From Flaviramulus multivorans (GTDB lineage Bacteria > Bacteroidota > Bacteroidia > Flavobacteriales > Flavobacteriaceae), in the NCBI RefSeq assembly GCF_021728415.1, contig NZ_JAKKDV010000001.1, positions 62,001-126,000 on the forward strand: 64,000 nucleotides of DNA, in the 5' to 3' direction. Both the position numbers and the translations under genes were made by a program. The notes under the pieces are model-generated. The model made no database searches. It had not been told where the DNA came from and saw only the letters and a list, made by a program, of their open reading frames with translations. Positions 18,130 to 26,472 of the stretch are shown one piece after another. Each line of letters starts with the position of its first letter. Positions within the stretch are counted from its first letter, which is position 1.

Positions 18130-18694
18130 AGCTTGTTATTTTATTTAATTCTTTTATTTTTTCTTGAAGCACTTTTCGTGCTTTAAATAATTGCGATTTT
18201 GATGTACCTTCAGATATGTTTAACATCTCTGAAATTTCATTGTGTTGATACCCTTCAATGGCGTACATGACAAAAACGGTTTTATAACCTTCAGGTAGCA
18301 TATCAATGAGTTCCTGTATCTGAGCTACTTCGATATCGGTGTTTATATTATTAGAAAAATCATTTTCAACGATAGCTTCTTCAACAGGGAACTCAATTTT
18401 TTTTTGCTGTCTTAAAAACGAAATACACTCTCTAATCATAATTCGCCTTATCCAACCTTCAAAACTTCCTTCGTGTTTAAAGCTTTTTATATTTGAAAAC
18501 ACTTTAAAAAACCCATTAAGCATGGCCTCTTCAGCTTGTTGAATATCTTTTATATAATATCTGCAAACACTTAACATTTTTGGAGCATGTATATTAAATA
18601 ATACATGTTGTGCTTCGCGATTTTGTTTCATCGCTTTTTTTATAAGCATCGATTCGTTTTTATGTAGCTGAATTACTTTCAACAATGTTTTCAT
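18116..18694 (-). CDS. ECF-type RNA polymerase sigma factor
   Basis: This 192-residue sigma-70 family protein has region 2 at about residues 30-100 (YIKDIQQAEEAMLNGFFKVFSNIKSF, then GSFEGWIRRIMIRECISFLRQ) and region 4 at about 125-180 (LPEGYKTVFVMYAIEGYQHNEISEMLNISEGTSKSQLFKARK), a clear helix-turn-helix. It would direct transcription of envelope-related genes. It leads a minus-strand group with a membrane-anchored probable antagonist and an outer-membrane protein. The upstream region shared with the divergent ATP-grasp gene shows no exact TAnnTTTG for this direction, so it may be autoregulated from a different promoter. Confidence 0.92.
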   Translation of the reverse strand: MKTLLKVIQLHKNESMLIKKAMKQNREAQHVLFNIHAPKMLSVCRYYIKDIQQAEEAMLNGFFKVFSNIKSFKHEGSFEGWIRRIMIRECISFLRQQKKIEFPVEEAIVENDFSNNINTDIEVAQIQELIDMLPEGYKTVFVMYAIEGYQHNEISEMLNISEGTSKSQLFKARKVLQEKIKELNKITSYGTT

Positions 18695-18881
18695 TTTGCC
18701 TTACTATTTATAAAGACGCAAATTTTATGCAAATGGTTGCCTAAGAGTTGTTTTATTTTTAAAAATTTTTCGAAACATTAAATTTAAGTATTAAATAAAT
18801 CACAAAATGAAATATATTCTACTAAAAATTCATCATATATTAAAAAGTGTTGAATTTTATTTACTTAAAATCCCAAATCAT

Positions 18882-18911
18882 TGAATACATATTAAATATT
18901 AGCTATATTTG
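18882..18911 (+). promoter_or_regulatory. Promoter of the ATP-grasp/alpha-E/transglutaminase operon
   Basis: TTG (18882-18884), a 19-base spacer and TATATTTG (18904-18911) match the Bacteroidota consensus. The first start codon is 19 bases downstream, giving a very short leader. Confidence 0.75.
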
Positions 18912-18929
18912 GTAATATACCTATAGCCT

Positions 18930-20372
18930 ATGCAAAGTAACCCTCTTTTTTCTTCTTATGATTTGCTTCCAAAAACTTGGGATGAAATGTATAATAATAA
19001 TGCAGAGTTTAGAAATCAATATGAAGACTTTATAAAATATCTTGAAAACACCTCGCCTGAAAAGCTTTCAAAAAAAGAAGACCTTTCTAAGCAATTATTT
19101 ATGAGTCAAGGGGTTACGTTTACCGTTTACAGCGATAATGAAGGTATTGAAAAAATATTTCCTTTTGATATTGTTCCAAGAATTATAACTGCAGCTGAAT
19201 GGACTAAAATTGAGAGTGGTATAAAGCAACGTTTGAAGGCTTTAAACTTGTTTATTAAAGATGTTTATAACGACCAATTTATTATTAAGGATGGTATTAT
19301 CCCTGCAGATTTAATTTACTCGTGTCCTAATTTTTTACGTGAAATGATGGGTGTTAAAGTACCACACGATGTATATGTACATATTTCTGGTGTGGATTTA
19401 ATACGAAATAATGACGGCGAGTTTTATGTACTTGAAGATAACTTAAGAACCCCTTCAGGTGTTAGTTATATGCTAGAAAATAGAGAGATTTCAAAACGTT
19501 TGTTTCCAGGTTTATTACCCAAAGCAAATGTTCGAGTAGTCTCTAACTATCCAAATTTGTTGTATCAAAAGCTCAAAGAACTATCGGATAAAGTGAATCC
19601 AAAAGTTGTATTACTAACTCCAGGTATTTACAATTCGGCTTATTACGAACATACTACACTAGCTAGATTAATGGGTATTGAATTAGTCGAAGGAAGCGAT
19701 TTGGTTGTGAAAGACCATTTTGTATATATGAAAACAACTAACGGCTTAAAACAAGTTGATGTTATTTACAGACGCGTTGATGATGAGTTTTTAGACCCTT
19801 TAGAGTTTAATGCACATAGTGTTTTAGGTGTTGCCGGTATTATGGCTGCTTACCGAAAAGGAAATATCAATATTGTTAACGCTCCTGGTACTGGGATAGC
19901 TGATGATAAAGCTATTTATATTTATGTGCCTGATATGATTAAATATTATTTAGACGAAGAACCTATTTTAAAAAATATAGAAACTTACCAGTTAGGAAAA
20001 CCTGATGAGCTAGAATATGTTACCAAAAACATAAAAGATATGGTTATTAAAAAAACCGATGGCAGCGGTGGTTATGGTATGCTTATGGGGCATGAAGCTT
20101 CAGATGAAGAAATAAAAGATTATTTAAATACGGTACGTAAAAAACCTGAAAACTTTATAGCTCAACCTATTTTAAGACTCTCAACTGCACCTTGTTATAT
20201 CGATGGGAAATTATCCCCTCGTTGTATCGATTTACGTCCATTTGCGCTTTGCGGAAAAAATGATATTGATATTTGCCCTGGCGGACTCACCAGAGTAGCA
20301 TTAAAAAAAGGCTCATTAGTCGTAAATAGTTCTCAAGGTGGTGGTAGTAAGGACACTTGGGTTATAGAATAA
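18930..20372 (+). CDS. Circularly permuted ATP-grasp protein
   Basis: A 480-residue cytoplasmic protein of the CP-ATP-grasp type 1 family. Notable blocks are FPFDIVPRII, VLEDNLRTPSGVSYMLENR (near 168-186), LLTPGIYNSAYYEH, the glycine-rich loop KTDGSGGYGMLMGHEA (near 374-390) and LRPFALCG. ATP-grasp enzymes form carboxylate-amine bonds through an acyl phosphate, so a peptide ligase role is likely; substrates are unknown. It is the first gene of a three-gene operon with an alpha-E protein and a transglutaminase-like protease, an arrangement conserved in many bacteria and proposed by comparative genomics to modify or tag peptides. The start is fixed by the short distance to the promoter. Confidence 0.9.
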   Translation: MQSNPLFSSYDLLPKTWDEMYNNNAEFRNQYEDFIKYLENTSPEKLSKKEDLSKQLFMSQGVTFTVYSDNEGIEKIFPFDIVPRIITAAEWTKIESGIKQRLKALNLFIKDVYNDQFIIKDGIIPADLIYSCPNFLREMMGVKVPHDVYVHISGVDLIRNNDGEFYVLEDNLRTPSGVSYMLENREISKRLFPGLLPKANVRVVSNYPNLLYQKLKELSDKVNPKVVLLTPGIYNSAYYEHTTLARLMGIELVEGSDLVVKDHFVYMKTTNGLKQVDVIYRRVDDEFLDPLEFNAHSVLGVAGIMAAYRKGNINIVNAPGTGIADDKAIYIYVPDMIKYYLDEEPILKNIETYQLGKPDELEYVTKNIKDMVIKKTDGSGGYGMLMGHEASDEEIKDYLNTVRKKPENFIAQPILRLSTAPCYIDGKLSPRCIDLRPFALCGKNDIDICPGGLTRVALKKGSLVVNSSQGGGSKDTWVIE

Positions 20373-20391
20373 ACCTTAAAACAACAAAAAT

Positions 20392-21315
20392 ATGTTAAGT
20401 AGAGTAGCAAATAACCTTATTTGGTTAGACCGATATATGGAACGAGGAAATGGTATTTTAGGTTTACTAAAGGTAAATTATTATGCCAATCAAGACTCGC
20501 CCGAACTATTTTCTTGGTCTCCAATAATTAAAAATTTTACTACTACCGACAATGAGTTTTATACTGAAGATGCTATTGAGTGCATCGATTTTATGGTTTT
20601 TAATTTAGATAATTCTAATTCTATTTTAAACATCGTTACAAAAGCTAGAGAAAATGCCAGAAGTGTTCAAGAGCATATCTCTCGAGAACTTTGGCTGTGT
20701 ATAAACAATTATTACTTGTTTTTAATAGATAAAAATTTACCAAAACGCCTAAAAGAAGATGACCCAGTAGCCTTTTTAGAAGATTTAAGGAAATTTCATT
20801 TAGTGTATAACGGAACCTTCGATATTACTCAAGAACGAGGAGCTTCATATTATTTTATGAATATAGGAAAGTATTTAGAAAGGGTTAACTTAATTGCTGA
20901 TTTCACCTCTTTAAAACTTACCGATATTGGTAATACATCTGATAATTTAGAGAAAAGTTTTTACTGGAAAAATTTATTACTTTCCATTGGCGGGTATCAG
21001 TTATATTTAAAAACTCATAAATCTACCTTTAACGAAGCGCATTTAATACGTATGGTTTTTCAAGACAAATCGTTCCCAAGATCGGTTTATTACTGCATCA
21101 ATAAGCTTAGTAGACATATACACAGACTTATCGAAAGTAATGAGTTAGAAAAAAATAATATAGAATTTTTGCTCGGAAAGCTTGAAAGTAGAATAAAATA
21201 CACTACTATTGAGTCTATTATCGACGACGGATTGAGTAAATTTATCATTGATATTAAAGAGGATATAAATAACATTTCTCTAAGTATAAACGCTGTTTAT
21301 TTTTCTCAAAATTGA
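20392..21315 (+). CDS. Alpha-E domain protein
   Basis: This 307-residue, mostly helical protein opens with the family-typical MLSRVANNLIWLDRYMERG, followed by ARENARSVQEHISRELW near residue 85 and a later REN/YLERVNLIADF-type helix. The alpha-E domain is a helical module known mainly from its partnership with CP-ATP-grasp and transglutaminase genes; no enzymatic activity is established. It lies 19 bases after the ATP-grasp stop and 11 bases before the transglutaminase start, so the three are surely cotranscribed. Confidence 0.9.
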   Translation: MLSRVANNLIWLDRYMERGNGILGLLKVNYYANQDSPELFSWSPIIKNFTTTDNEFYTEDAIECIDFMVFNLDNSNSILNIVTKARENARSVQEHISRELWLCINNYYLFLIDKNLPKRLKEDDPVAFLEDLRKFHLVYNGTFDITQERGASYYFMNIGKYLERVNLIADFTSLKLTDIGNTSDNLEKSFYWKNLLLSIGGYQLYLKTHKSTFNEAHLIRMVFQDKSFPRSVYYCINKLSRHIHRLIESNELEKNNIEFLLGKLESRIKYTTIESIIDDGLSKFIIDIKEDINNISLSINAVYFSQN

Positions 21316-21326
21316 TTTAAAAACCC

Positions 21327-22280
21327 ATGCCAACTTTTTTTATAAAACATACCACTAATTACACCTACAGCAACACCGTTATTGATGGTGCTACACTTAC
21401 GCGCTTACATCCTGTTAATGATAGCAAACAACAAGTAGTATCGCACACACTTTCTATTACTAATAATCCTAGAATAGAAACCTTTCAAGATTATTACCAC
21501 AATATCGTTGGCTCTTTTATGATTACTGAACCACATACTAAACTTTCCATTATTTCGGAAATTGAAGTAGAAACCATGGGGATACAATATCCAAACGATA
21601 CTGAACCTATAGAAAAACAGTGGGACGCCCTATTTGCTTTAAAATATCATACGGATTATATTGATTATTTAAAATATAAAATCTTTGATGGCACTCCTGA
21701 TATTCTGGATATAATAAAAACAAAGGACCTTAGTACACTATCACCCTATAAGTTAGTACTTGAGTTTTCCGAATATATTTATAAAAATTTCAAATACATG
21801 CCTGGTATTACCAATGTCGATTCTAAACTAGATTTGGTTTGGAAACTAAAAGCAGGTGTTTGTCAAGATTTTACTCATATTCTTTTACAAATGATACGTA
21901 TGGTTGGTATTCCCGCAAAATACGTTAGCGGATATATTTGCCCTAGTGGTAGTAATACCCGTGGCGAAGGCGCTACCCATGCTTGGATAGAAGCCTATAT
22001 ACCGTTTTATGGCTGGTTGGGATTCGATCCTACTAATAATGTTATTGCTAACGAATATCATGTAAAACTAGCTACTGGAAGAGCATATAGCGATTGTGCA
22101 CCTATTAAAGGCGTTTTTAAAGGCAATGTAGAATCTGAATTACATGTAAAAGTGGAAGTAAAAACCAACAAAAATGATTTGACGCCTTCATTTCCAGACC
22201 AAAAAATGGCACTTGAAGATGCCTATAATAGTTACAAACGCAATTTAGAACTTACCCAACAATACCAGCAACAGCAATAA
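21327..22280 (+). CDS. Transglutaminase-like cysteine protease family protein
   Basis: This 317-residue protein has an N-terminal beta-sheet domain (HTTNYTYSNTV onward, with LHPVNDSKQ) and a transglutaminase core with the full catalytic triad: C179 in AGVCQDFTH, H218 in GATHAWIEAY and D234 in GFDPTN. Bacterial members are usually proteases or amidases acting on peptides. No signal peptide is visible, so it is cytoplasmic like its two operon partners. Together they could build and trim a peptide modification. The C-terminus ends in a glutamine-rich stretch (QQYQQQQ). Confidence 0.9.
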   Translation: MPTFFIKHTTNYTYSNTVIDGATLTRLHPVNDSKQQVVSHTLSITNNPRIETFQDYYHNIVGSFMITEPHTKLSIISEIEVETMGIQYPNDTEPIEKQWDALFALKYHTDYIDYLKYKIFDGTPDILDIIKTKDLSTLSPYKLVLEFSEYIYKNFKYMPGITNVDSKLDLVWKLKAGVCQDFTHILLQMIRMVGIPAKYVSGYICPSGSNTRGEGATHAWIEAYIPFYGWLGFDPTNNVIANEYHVKLATGRAYSDCAPIKGVFKGNVESELHVKVEVKTNKNDLTPSFPDQKMALEDAYNSYKRNLELTQQYQQQQ

Positions 22281-22310
22281 TTTTCTTCTTAGTTATTTAA
22301 ATTATTTTGG

Positions 22311-22348
22311 TTTGACTTTGTCAGAAAAAAGTGATAACTTCGTTTAAC
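22311..22348 (+). promoter_or_regulatory. Promoter-like element abutting the left edge of the one-gene insert
   Basis: TTTG (22311-22314), a 20-base spacer and TAACTTCG (22335-22342, one mismatch to TAnnTTTG) run directly into CGTTTAAC (22341-22348). This last sequence resembles the right edge CGTTAAAC of the insert. The promoter may thus lie outside the mobile part and drive whatever gene is inserted. Confidence 0.45.
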
Positions 22349-22415
22349 TGCTGATATAAACAATTACAAAAATTCATATCATTGCATTGGGAACAATTAA
22401 ACAAAAACCGTGAAA

Positions 22416-22898
22416 ATGAAAAGTAGAATAATATTATTATGTTTTTTCTTAGGATTTATATCATTCAATAGAGCTTATTCTCAAGATGAAAATCTGACAA
22501 AAACTGAATTCAAAACTATCGCAGAAGGAACTGACTCGCCAATTCCTGACTTACAAATTGTTTGTTTTAATAAGTATTTTAACAAAGACTATTTACCTGC
22601 GGATTTTAGAAAAAAATATAATCTTGACGATAAAACGCTATATAAAAAGAAAATGTTGGTCGAGATTTTCCAGTCTGACAAAAACAAAAAGGGATTTGAC
22701 AAAATTGAACTAATCGGAATTAAGGAAAATGACAAAAATCTTGTTGTAGAATATAATCTTGTGAATTCAAATACAGAAAATGACGATAAGGAATTATCAC
22801 CTTTTTTAATTGTTCAAGTTCCGAAATCAAAAAAAGAAATAAAATTCATAGTCAACGGAACTGAATTGGGAAAAGCCACTGAACTTTATGTAGATTAA
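22416..22898 (+). CDS. Secreted protein of unknown function in a cassette-like insert
   Basis: The likely start is the ATG at 22416; a GTG six bases earlier would add two residues. The product of about 160 residues has a signal peptide (MKSRIILLCFFLGFISFNRAYSQ) and an acidic/lysine-rich body with no domain I recognise; the end reads FIVNGTELGKATELYVD. Codon use differs from its neighbours: by my count 8 of 13 aspartates use GAC, against 3 of 19 in the preceding transglutaminase gene. It is the only gene between two similar 8-base sites and is followed within ten bases by an attC-like hairpin. This suggests a horizontally acquired single-gene cassette. Confidence 0.7.
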   Translation: MKSRIILLCFFLGFISFNRAYSQDENLTKTEFKTIAEGTDSPIPDLQIVCFNKYFNKDYLPADFRKKYNLDDKTLYKKKMLVEIFQSDKNKKGFDKIELIGIKENDKNLVVEYNLVNSNTENDDKELSPFLIVQVPKSKKEIKFIVNGTELGKATELYVD

Positions 22899-22907
22899 AA
22901 TAACTAT

Positions 22908-23039
22908 GCCCAACACCGTATAAAAATAATTGCGGTTTTGTGCTAAAACAAAGGTAGTTACGCATTTGCTACATCTGATTTTCCTTCGGAAAATCCTCGC
23001 ACGCAAATCCGCAACTATCCTTATACAAGACCGTTAAAC
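22908..23039 (+). repeat. attC-like hairpin at the end of the one-gene insert
   Basis: The 132-base element begins with GCCCAAC (fits RYYYAAC) and ends with GTTAAAC (fits GTTRRRY), the outer boxes of integron attC sites. Between them the arms pair: GTATAA with TTATAC, then ATAATTGCGG with CCGCAACTAT (one mismatch), then a further pairing of TTTTGTGC with GCACGCAAA. A nested hairpin GATTTTCC-TTC-GGAAAATC sits near the tip. No integrase gene is in the window. It could instead be a different class of dispersed hairpin element that converges on this form. Confidence 0.6.
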
Positions 23040-23057
23040 GAAATTGAAAAAATATAA

Positions 23058-24035
23058 CTACTTTTTTCTATCTATCACATAATTCACCATAAGTTCTAGC
23101 GAATTTTTATATTTTGATTCTGGATAAGTTTTTAAAAGCTGTAAGGCTTCCTCTTGAAAGGCTTTCATTTTATTTACGGCATACTCCAAACCACCACGTT
23201 CTTTTACAAAAGCAATCACTTCCTTAACACGTTTGGAATCTTTATTATGATTTTTTATTGAGTTTATCAACCAATTTTTATCTTGTTTAGATACTTGATT
23301 GAGCACATAAATTAAAGGCAAGGTCATTTTTTGTTCTTTAATATCAATACCTGTAGGTTTACCTATTTGAGTATTACCATAATCAAACAAATCGTCTTTT
23401 ATTTGAAACGCCATTCCTATAAGTTCGCCAAATTTTCGCATGGTTTCCACATGCACGGATTCTGGTTTTACTGATGCGGCACCTAAACTGCAACACGCCG
23501 CAATTAAAGTTGCTGTTTTCTGACGGATAATTTCGTAATACACATCTTCGGTGATATCTAGTTTTCGTGCTTTTTCAATTTGAAGTAGTTCGCCTTCGCT
23601 CATTTCACGCACCGCAATTGATATGATTTTAAGCAAATCAAAATCGTTATTATCAATAGACAACAACAAGCCTTTTGATAGTAAAAAATCCCCTATTAAA
23701 ACGGCTATTTTATTTTTCCAAAGCGCGTTTACTGAAAAGAAGCCTCTTCGACGGTTACTATCATCAACCACATCGTCGTGCACTAAAGTAGCGGTGTGTA
23801 TTAACTCAATAACCGAAGCGCCTCGATAGGTTCGCTCACTAACCTCACCATTGGAAACCATTTTTGCTACCAAAAACACAAACATGGGTCGCATTTGTTT
23901 GCCCTTGCGGTTTACAATGTAATGCGTGATTCTATTAAGCAATGCTACTTTGCTAGACATTGATAATTGAAACTTCTGTTCGAAAAGTTCCATTTCAAAG
24001 GCTATAGGTTGCTTTATTTGCTCTACTATTTTCAA
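23058..24035 (-). CDS. Trans-polyprenyl diphosphate synthase
   Basis: This 325-residue prenyltransferase elongates isoprenoid chains from isopentenyl diphosphate. Both aspartate-rich motifs are present: DDVVDDSNRRRG near residues 91-102 and DDLFDYG near 219-225, with the preceding GKQMRPMFVFL and LIHTATLVHDD. The second motif is DDxxD-like with the usual Mg2+-binding role. Length fits long-chain synthases that make the menaquinone side chain. It runs minus, 32 bases before the end of rlmN's start-side spacing. The chain length cannot be read from sequence by eye. Confidence 0.9.
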   Translation of the reverse strand: MKIVEQIKQPIAFEMELFEQKFQLSMSSKVALLNRITHYIVNRKGKQMRPMFVFLVAKMVSNGEVSERTYRGASVIELIHTATLVHDDVVDDSNRRRGFFSVNALWKNKIAVLIGDFLLSKGLLLSIDNNDFDLLKIISIAVREMSEGELLQIEKARKLDITEDVYYEIIRQKTATLIAACCSLGAASVKPESVHVETMRKFGELIGMAFQIKDDLFDYGNTQIGKPTGIDIKEQKMTLPLIYVLNQVSKQDKNWLINSIKNHNKDSKRVKEVIAFVKERGGLEYAVNKMKAFQEEALQLLKTYPESKYKNSLELMVNYVIDRKK

Positions 24036-24067
24036 TATTCTATTTTAAGAAGAAGCTAATATAAGTA

Positions 24068-25108
24068 TTATGATTTATTAGCCAACTGTCCGCAAGCGGC
24101 ATCAATATCTTTACCTCTACTTCGGCGTACGTTTACTACAATTCTATTTTTTTCTAACGTACTAATATATTGTTCCAACGCGTCATTTGTTGCTTGCTGA
24201 AACTCGCCATCGTCAATAGGATTGTATTCTATAATATTTACTTTACAAGGTACATATTTACAAAACTTTACAAAGGCATCAATATCTTTTTGCGTATCGT
24301 TAATACCTTTCCAAACCACGTACTCGTAACTAATTTTACGCTTTGTTTTTGCATACCAATACTCCAAAGCCTCGCGTAAATCTTCCAAGGGAAAGGTTTC
24401 ATTAAATGGCATAATGGAGGTACGAACCTCATCGATTGCAGAATGTAATGATACAGCTAAATTAAATTTAACGGCATCATCTGCCATTTTTTTAATCATT
24501 TTTGGCACGCCCGACGTTGATACTGTAATACGTTTTGGAGACATCCCTAATCCTTCATCAGAGGTAATTTTATCAATAGCTTTTAGTACATTATTGTAGT
24601 TCATAAGCGGTTCGCCCATGCCCATAAATACGATATTACTTAACGGACGATTATGATACAATCTGCTTTCATTATCAATAGCAACCACTTGATCGTAAAT
24701 TTCATCAGGATTTAAGTTGCGCATGCGTTTTAAACGTGCCGTAGCGCAAAATTTACAATCTAAACTACAGCCTACTTGACTTGATACACAAGCGGTTGTA
24801 CGGGTAGCGGTTGGAATTAAAACAGACTCTACTATTAAACCATCATGTAGTCGTACAGCATTTTTAATGGTGCCATCCTTACTACGCTGCATGTTATCAA
24901 CTTTAATGTGATTGATAACAAAATTATCTTCTAGCATTTGGCGTGTTTCTTTTGATATATTAGTCATATCATCAAAAGTATGTGCTGCTTTTTGCCAAAG
25001 CCATTCATAAACTTGATTACCTCGAAAGGCTTTATCGCCTTGCTCTACAAAGAAGTCTCGTAATTGCTCTTTGGTTAATGCGCGAATATCTTTTTTACCT
25101 GATGCCAT
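24068..25108 (-). CDS. rlmN: 23S rRNA / tRNA adenine-C2 methyltransferase RlmN
   Basis: A 346-residue radical-SAM enzyme that methylates A2503 of 23S rRNA and A37 of some tRNAs. The cluster motif C-x3-C-x2-C appears as CSLDCKFC (about residues 114-121). The N-terminal helix-rich domain (KAFRGNQVYEWLWQK) and the late catalytic cysteine in DIDAACGQLANKS are also present, the latter with the mechanistic Cys near residue 340. It lies upstream of the prenyl synthase gene on the same strand and may be cotranscribed with it. Confidence 0.96.
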   Translation of the reverse strand: MASGKKDIRALTKEQLRDFFVEQGDKAFRGNQVYEWLWQKAAHTFDDMTNISKETRQMLEDNFVINHIKVDNMQRSKDGTIKNAVRLHDGLIVESVLIPTATRTTACVSSQVGCSLDCKFCATARLKRMRNLNPDEIYDQVVAIDNESRLYHNRPLSNIVFMGMGEPLMNYNNVLKAIDKITSDEGLGMSPKRITVSTSGVPKMIKKMADDAVKFNLAVSLHSAIDEVRTSIMPFNETFPLEDLREALEYWYAKTKRKISYEYVVWKGINDTQKDIDAFVKFCKYVPCKVNIIEYNPIDDGEFQQATNDALEQYISTLEKNRIVVNVRRSRGKDIDAACGQLANKS

Positions 25109-25184
25109 AAGTGATGCAAAAATAGTGAAAGGTTTTTCGATTTACGATTTTTGGTTTACGAATTATAAAATGATAGAGCGTTTT

Positions 25185-25285
25185 GCATTAGAGATTGAGG
25201 CTTTGTTGAAGCTCTTTTTGTGTTGTTGCACTTATGCAACACAAAAAAGCGACTGCCGAAAGCGCGACCCTTGGGGAATGCCCTA
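25185..25285 (+). repeat. Dispersed intergenic repeat, copy A
   Basis: This stretch begins GCATTAGAGATTGAGG and ends GAAAGCGCGACCCTTGG...GAATGCCC. The middle holds a strong hairpin built on TTTTTGTGTTG and CAACACAAAAA. Copy B at 46355-46479, in the opposite orientation, has the same start (GCGTTAGTGATTGGAG), a variable hairpin centre and the same end (GAAAAGCGCGACCC...AACGCC). They appear to be two members of one flavobacterial repeat family. Confidence 0.65.
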
Positions 25286-25306
25286 GTAACAGTGAAAACT
25301 AAGCGT

Positions 25307-25336
25307 AAAAAAAGGTCTTAAATAATTTAAGACCTT
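25307..25336 (-). terminator. Terminator after queA
   Basis: AAGGTCTTAAA (25312-25322) and TTTAAGACCTT (25326-25336) form an 11-bp perfect stem with a three-base loop. On the minus strand it is followed by seven T residues, directly after the queA stop. Confidence 0.92.
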
Positions 25337-25341
25337 ACGTT

Positions 25342-26391
25342 TTATAGAATTAACATGGCGTCGCCATAACTGTAAAATTTGTATTGCTCTTTGATAGCCT
25401 CTTGGTATGCTTTCTTTATAAAATCGTGACCAGCAAAGGCTGAAACCATCATTAAAAGCGTTGATTTAGGCGTATGGAAATTGGTAACCATACAGTTAGC
25501 AATGCTAAAATCGTATGGAGGGAAAATAAACTTATTGGTCCATCCTTCTGTTTCGTTTAACATACCGTTTGATGACACAGCACTCTCGATAGCTCGCATT
25601 GCTGTCGTACCCACGGCACATACGCGCTTTTTGTTTTTGATGCCTTTATTAACAATTTCTACTGCTTTTGCATCAATTTTAAGCTCCTCACTATCCATTT
25701 TGTGTTTCGATAAATCTTCAACCTCAACTGGATTAAAAGTCCCTAAACCTACATGCAATGTTACTTCGGCAAAATTAACACCTTTAATTTCTAAACGCTT
25801 TAGTAAGTGTTTAGAAAAGTGAAGTCCTGCCGTTGGCGCTGCAACAGCACCTTCGTTTTTTGCATAAATGGTTTGGTAACGATCTTCGTCTTCTGGTTGT
25901 ACGTCTCGTTTTATGTATTTTGGTAGAGGAGTTTCTCCTAATTCGTTTAGTTTTATACGGAACTCTCTGTAAGAACCATCAAATAAAAAGCGCAGTGTAC
26001 GCCCTCTAGAGGTTGTATTGTCAATGACTTCAGCAACCAACATATCGTCATCGCCAAAATAAAGCTTGTTTCCAATTCTTATTTTACGAGCTGGATCAAC
26101 CAAAACATCCCAAAGACGTTGCTCTTCATTAAGTTCTCTTAATAAAAACACTTCTATTCTAGCACCTGTTTTTTCTTTATTACCATATAATCTGGCAGGA
26201 AATACTTTGGTGTTGTTTAATATTAAAACATCATCCTCATCAAAATAATTGATTAAATCTTTGAACATTTTATGCTCGATGGTTTGATCTTTTCTGTTTA
26301 AAACCATTAAACGTGATTCATCTCTGTTTTCTGCTGGATATTCCGCTAATAATTCTTCAGGTAAATTGAAGCCGAAGTGTGATAATTTCAT
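25342..26391 (-). CDS. queA: tRNA preQ1(34) S-adenosylmethionine ribosyltransferase-isomerase
   Basis: This 349-residue enzyme transfers the ribosyl group of SAM to preQ1 in the tRNA wobble position, making epoxyqueuosine. Recognisable blocks are [28 protein letters not shown] at the start, [20 protein letters not shown] and the closing [21 protein letters not shown]. Length is normal. It has its own strong promoter (26426-26457) and terminator, so it is a single-gene unit. Confidence 0.96.
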   Translation of the reverse strand: MKLSHFGFNLPEELLAEYPAENRDESRLMVLNRKDQTIEHKMFKDLINYFDEDDVLILNNTKVFPARLYGNKEKTGARIEVFLLRELNEEQRLWDVLVDPARKIRIGNKLYFGDDDMLVAEVIDNTTSRGRTLRFLFDGSYREFRIKLNELGETPLPKYIKRDVQPEDEDRYQTIYAKNEGAVAAPTAGLHFSKHLLKRLEIKGVNFAEVTLHVGLGTFNPVEVEDLSKHKMDSEELKIDAKAVEIVNKGIKNKKRVCAVGTTAMRAIESAVSSNGMLNETEGWTNKFIFPPYDFSIANCMVTNFHTPKSTLLMMVSAFAGHDFIKKAYQEAIKEQYKFYSYGDAMLIL

Positions 26392-26425
26392 ATATAATAT
26401 TTATTATTTTTTATAACAAAGGTTG

Positions 26426-26457
26426 CAAATATACAATCTGGGAATAGGGGTTGTCAA
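26426..26457 (-). promoter_or_regulatory. Promoter of queA
   Basis: On the minus strand, TTG (26457-26455), a 21-base spacer and TATATTTG (26433-26426) fit the Bacteroidota consensus. The queA start lies 35 bases downstream. Confidence 0.78.
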
Positions 26458-26472
26458 GTATTTAAGTAATTA

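Noticed and set aside
25071-25286. Plus-strand open frame of 71 codons between rlmN and queA
   Set aside because: Its first part is antisense to rlmN and the rest lies in the dispersed repeat with its hairpin; no domain or codon pattern supports a gene.
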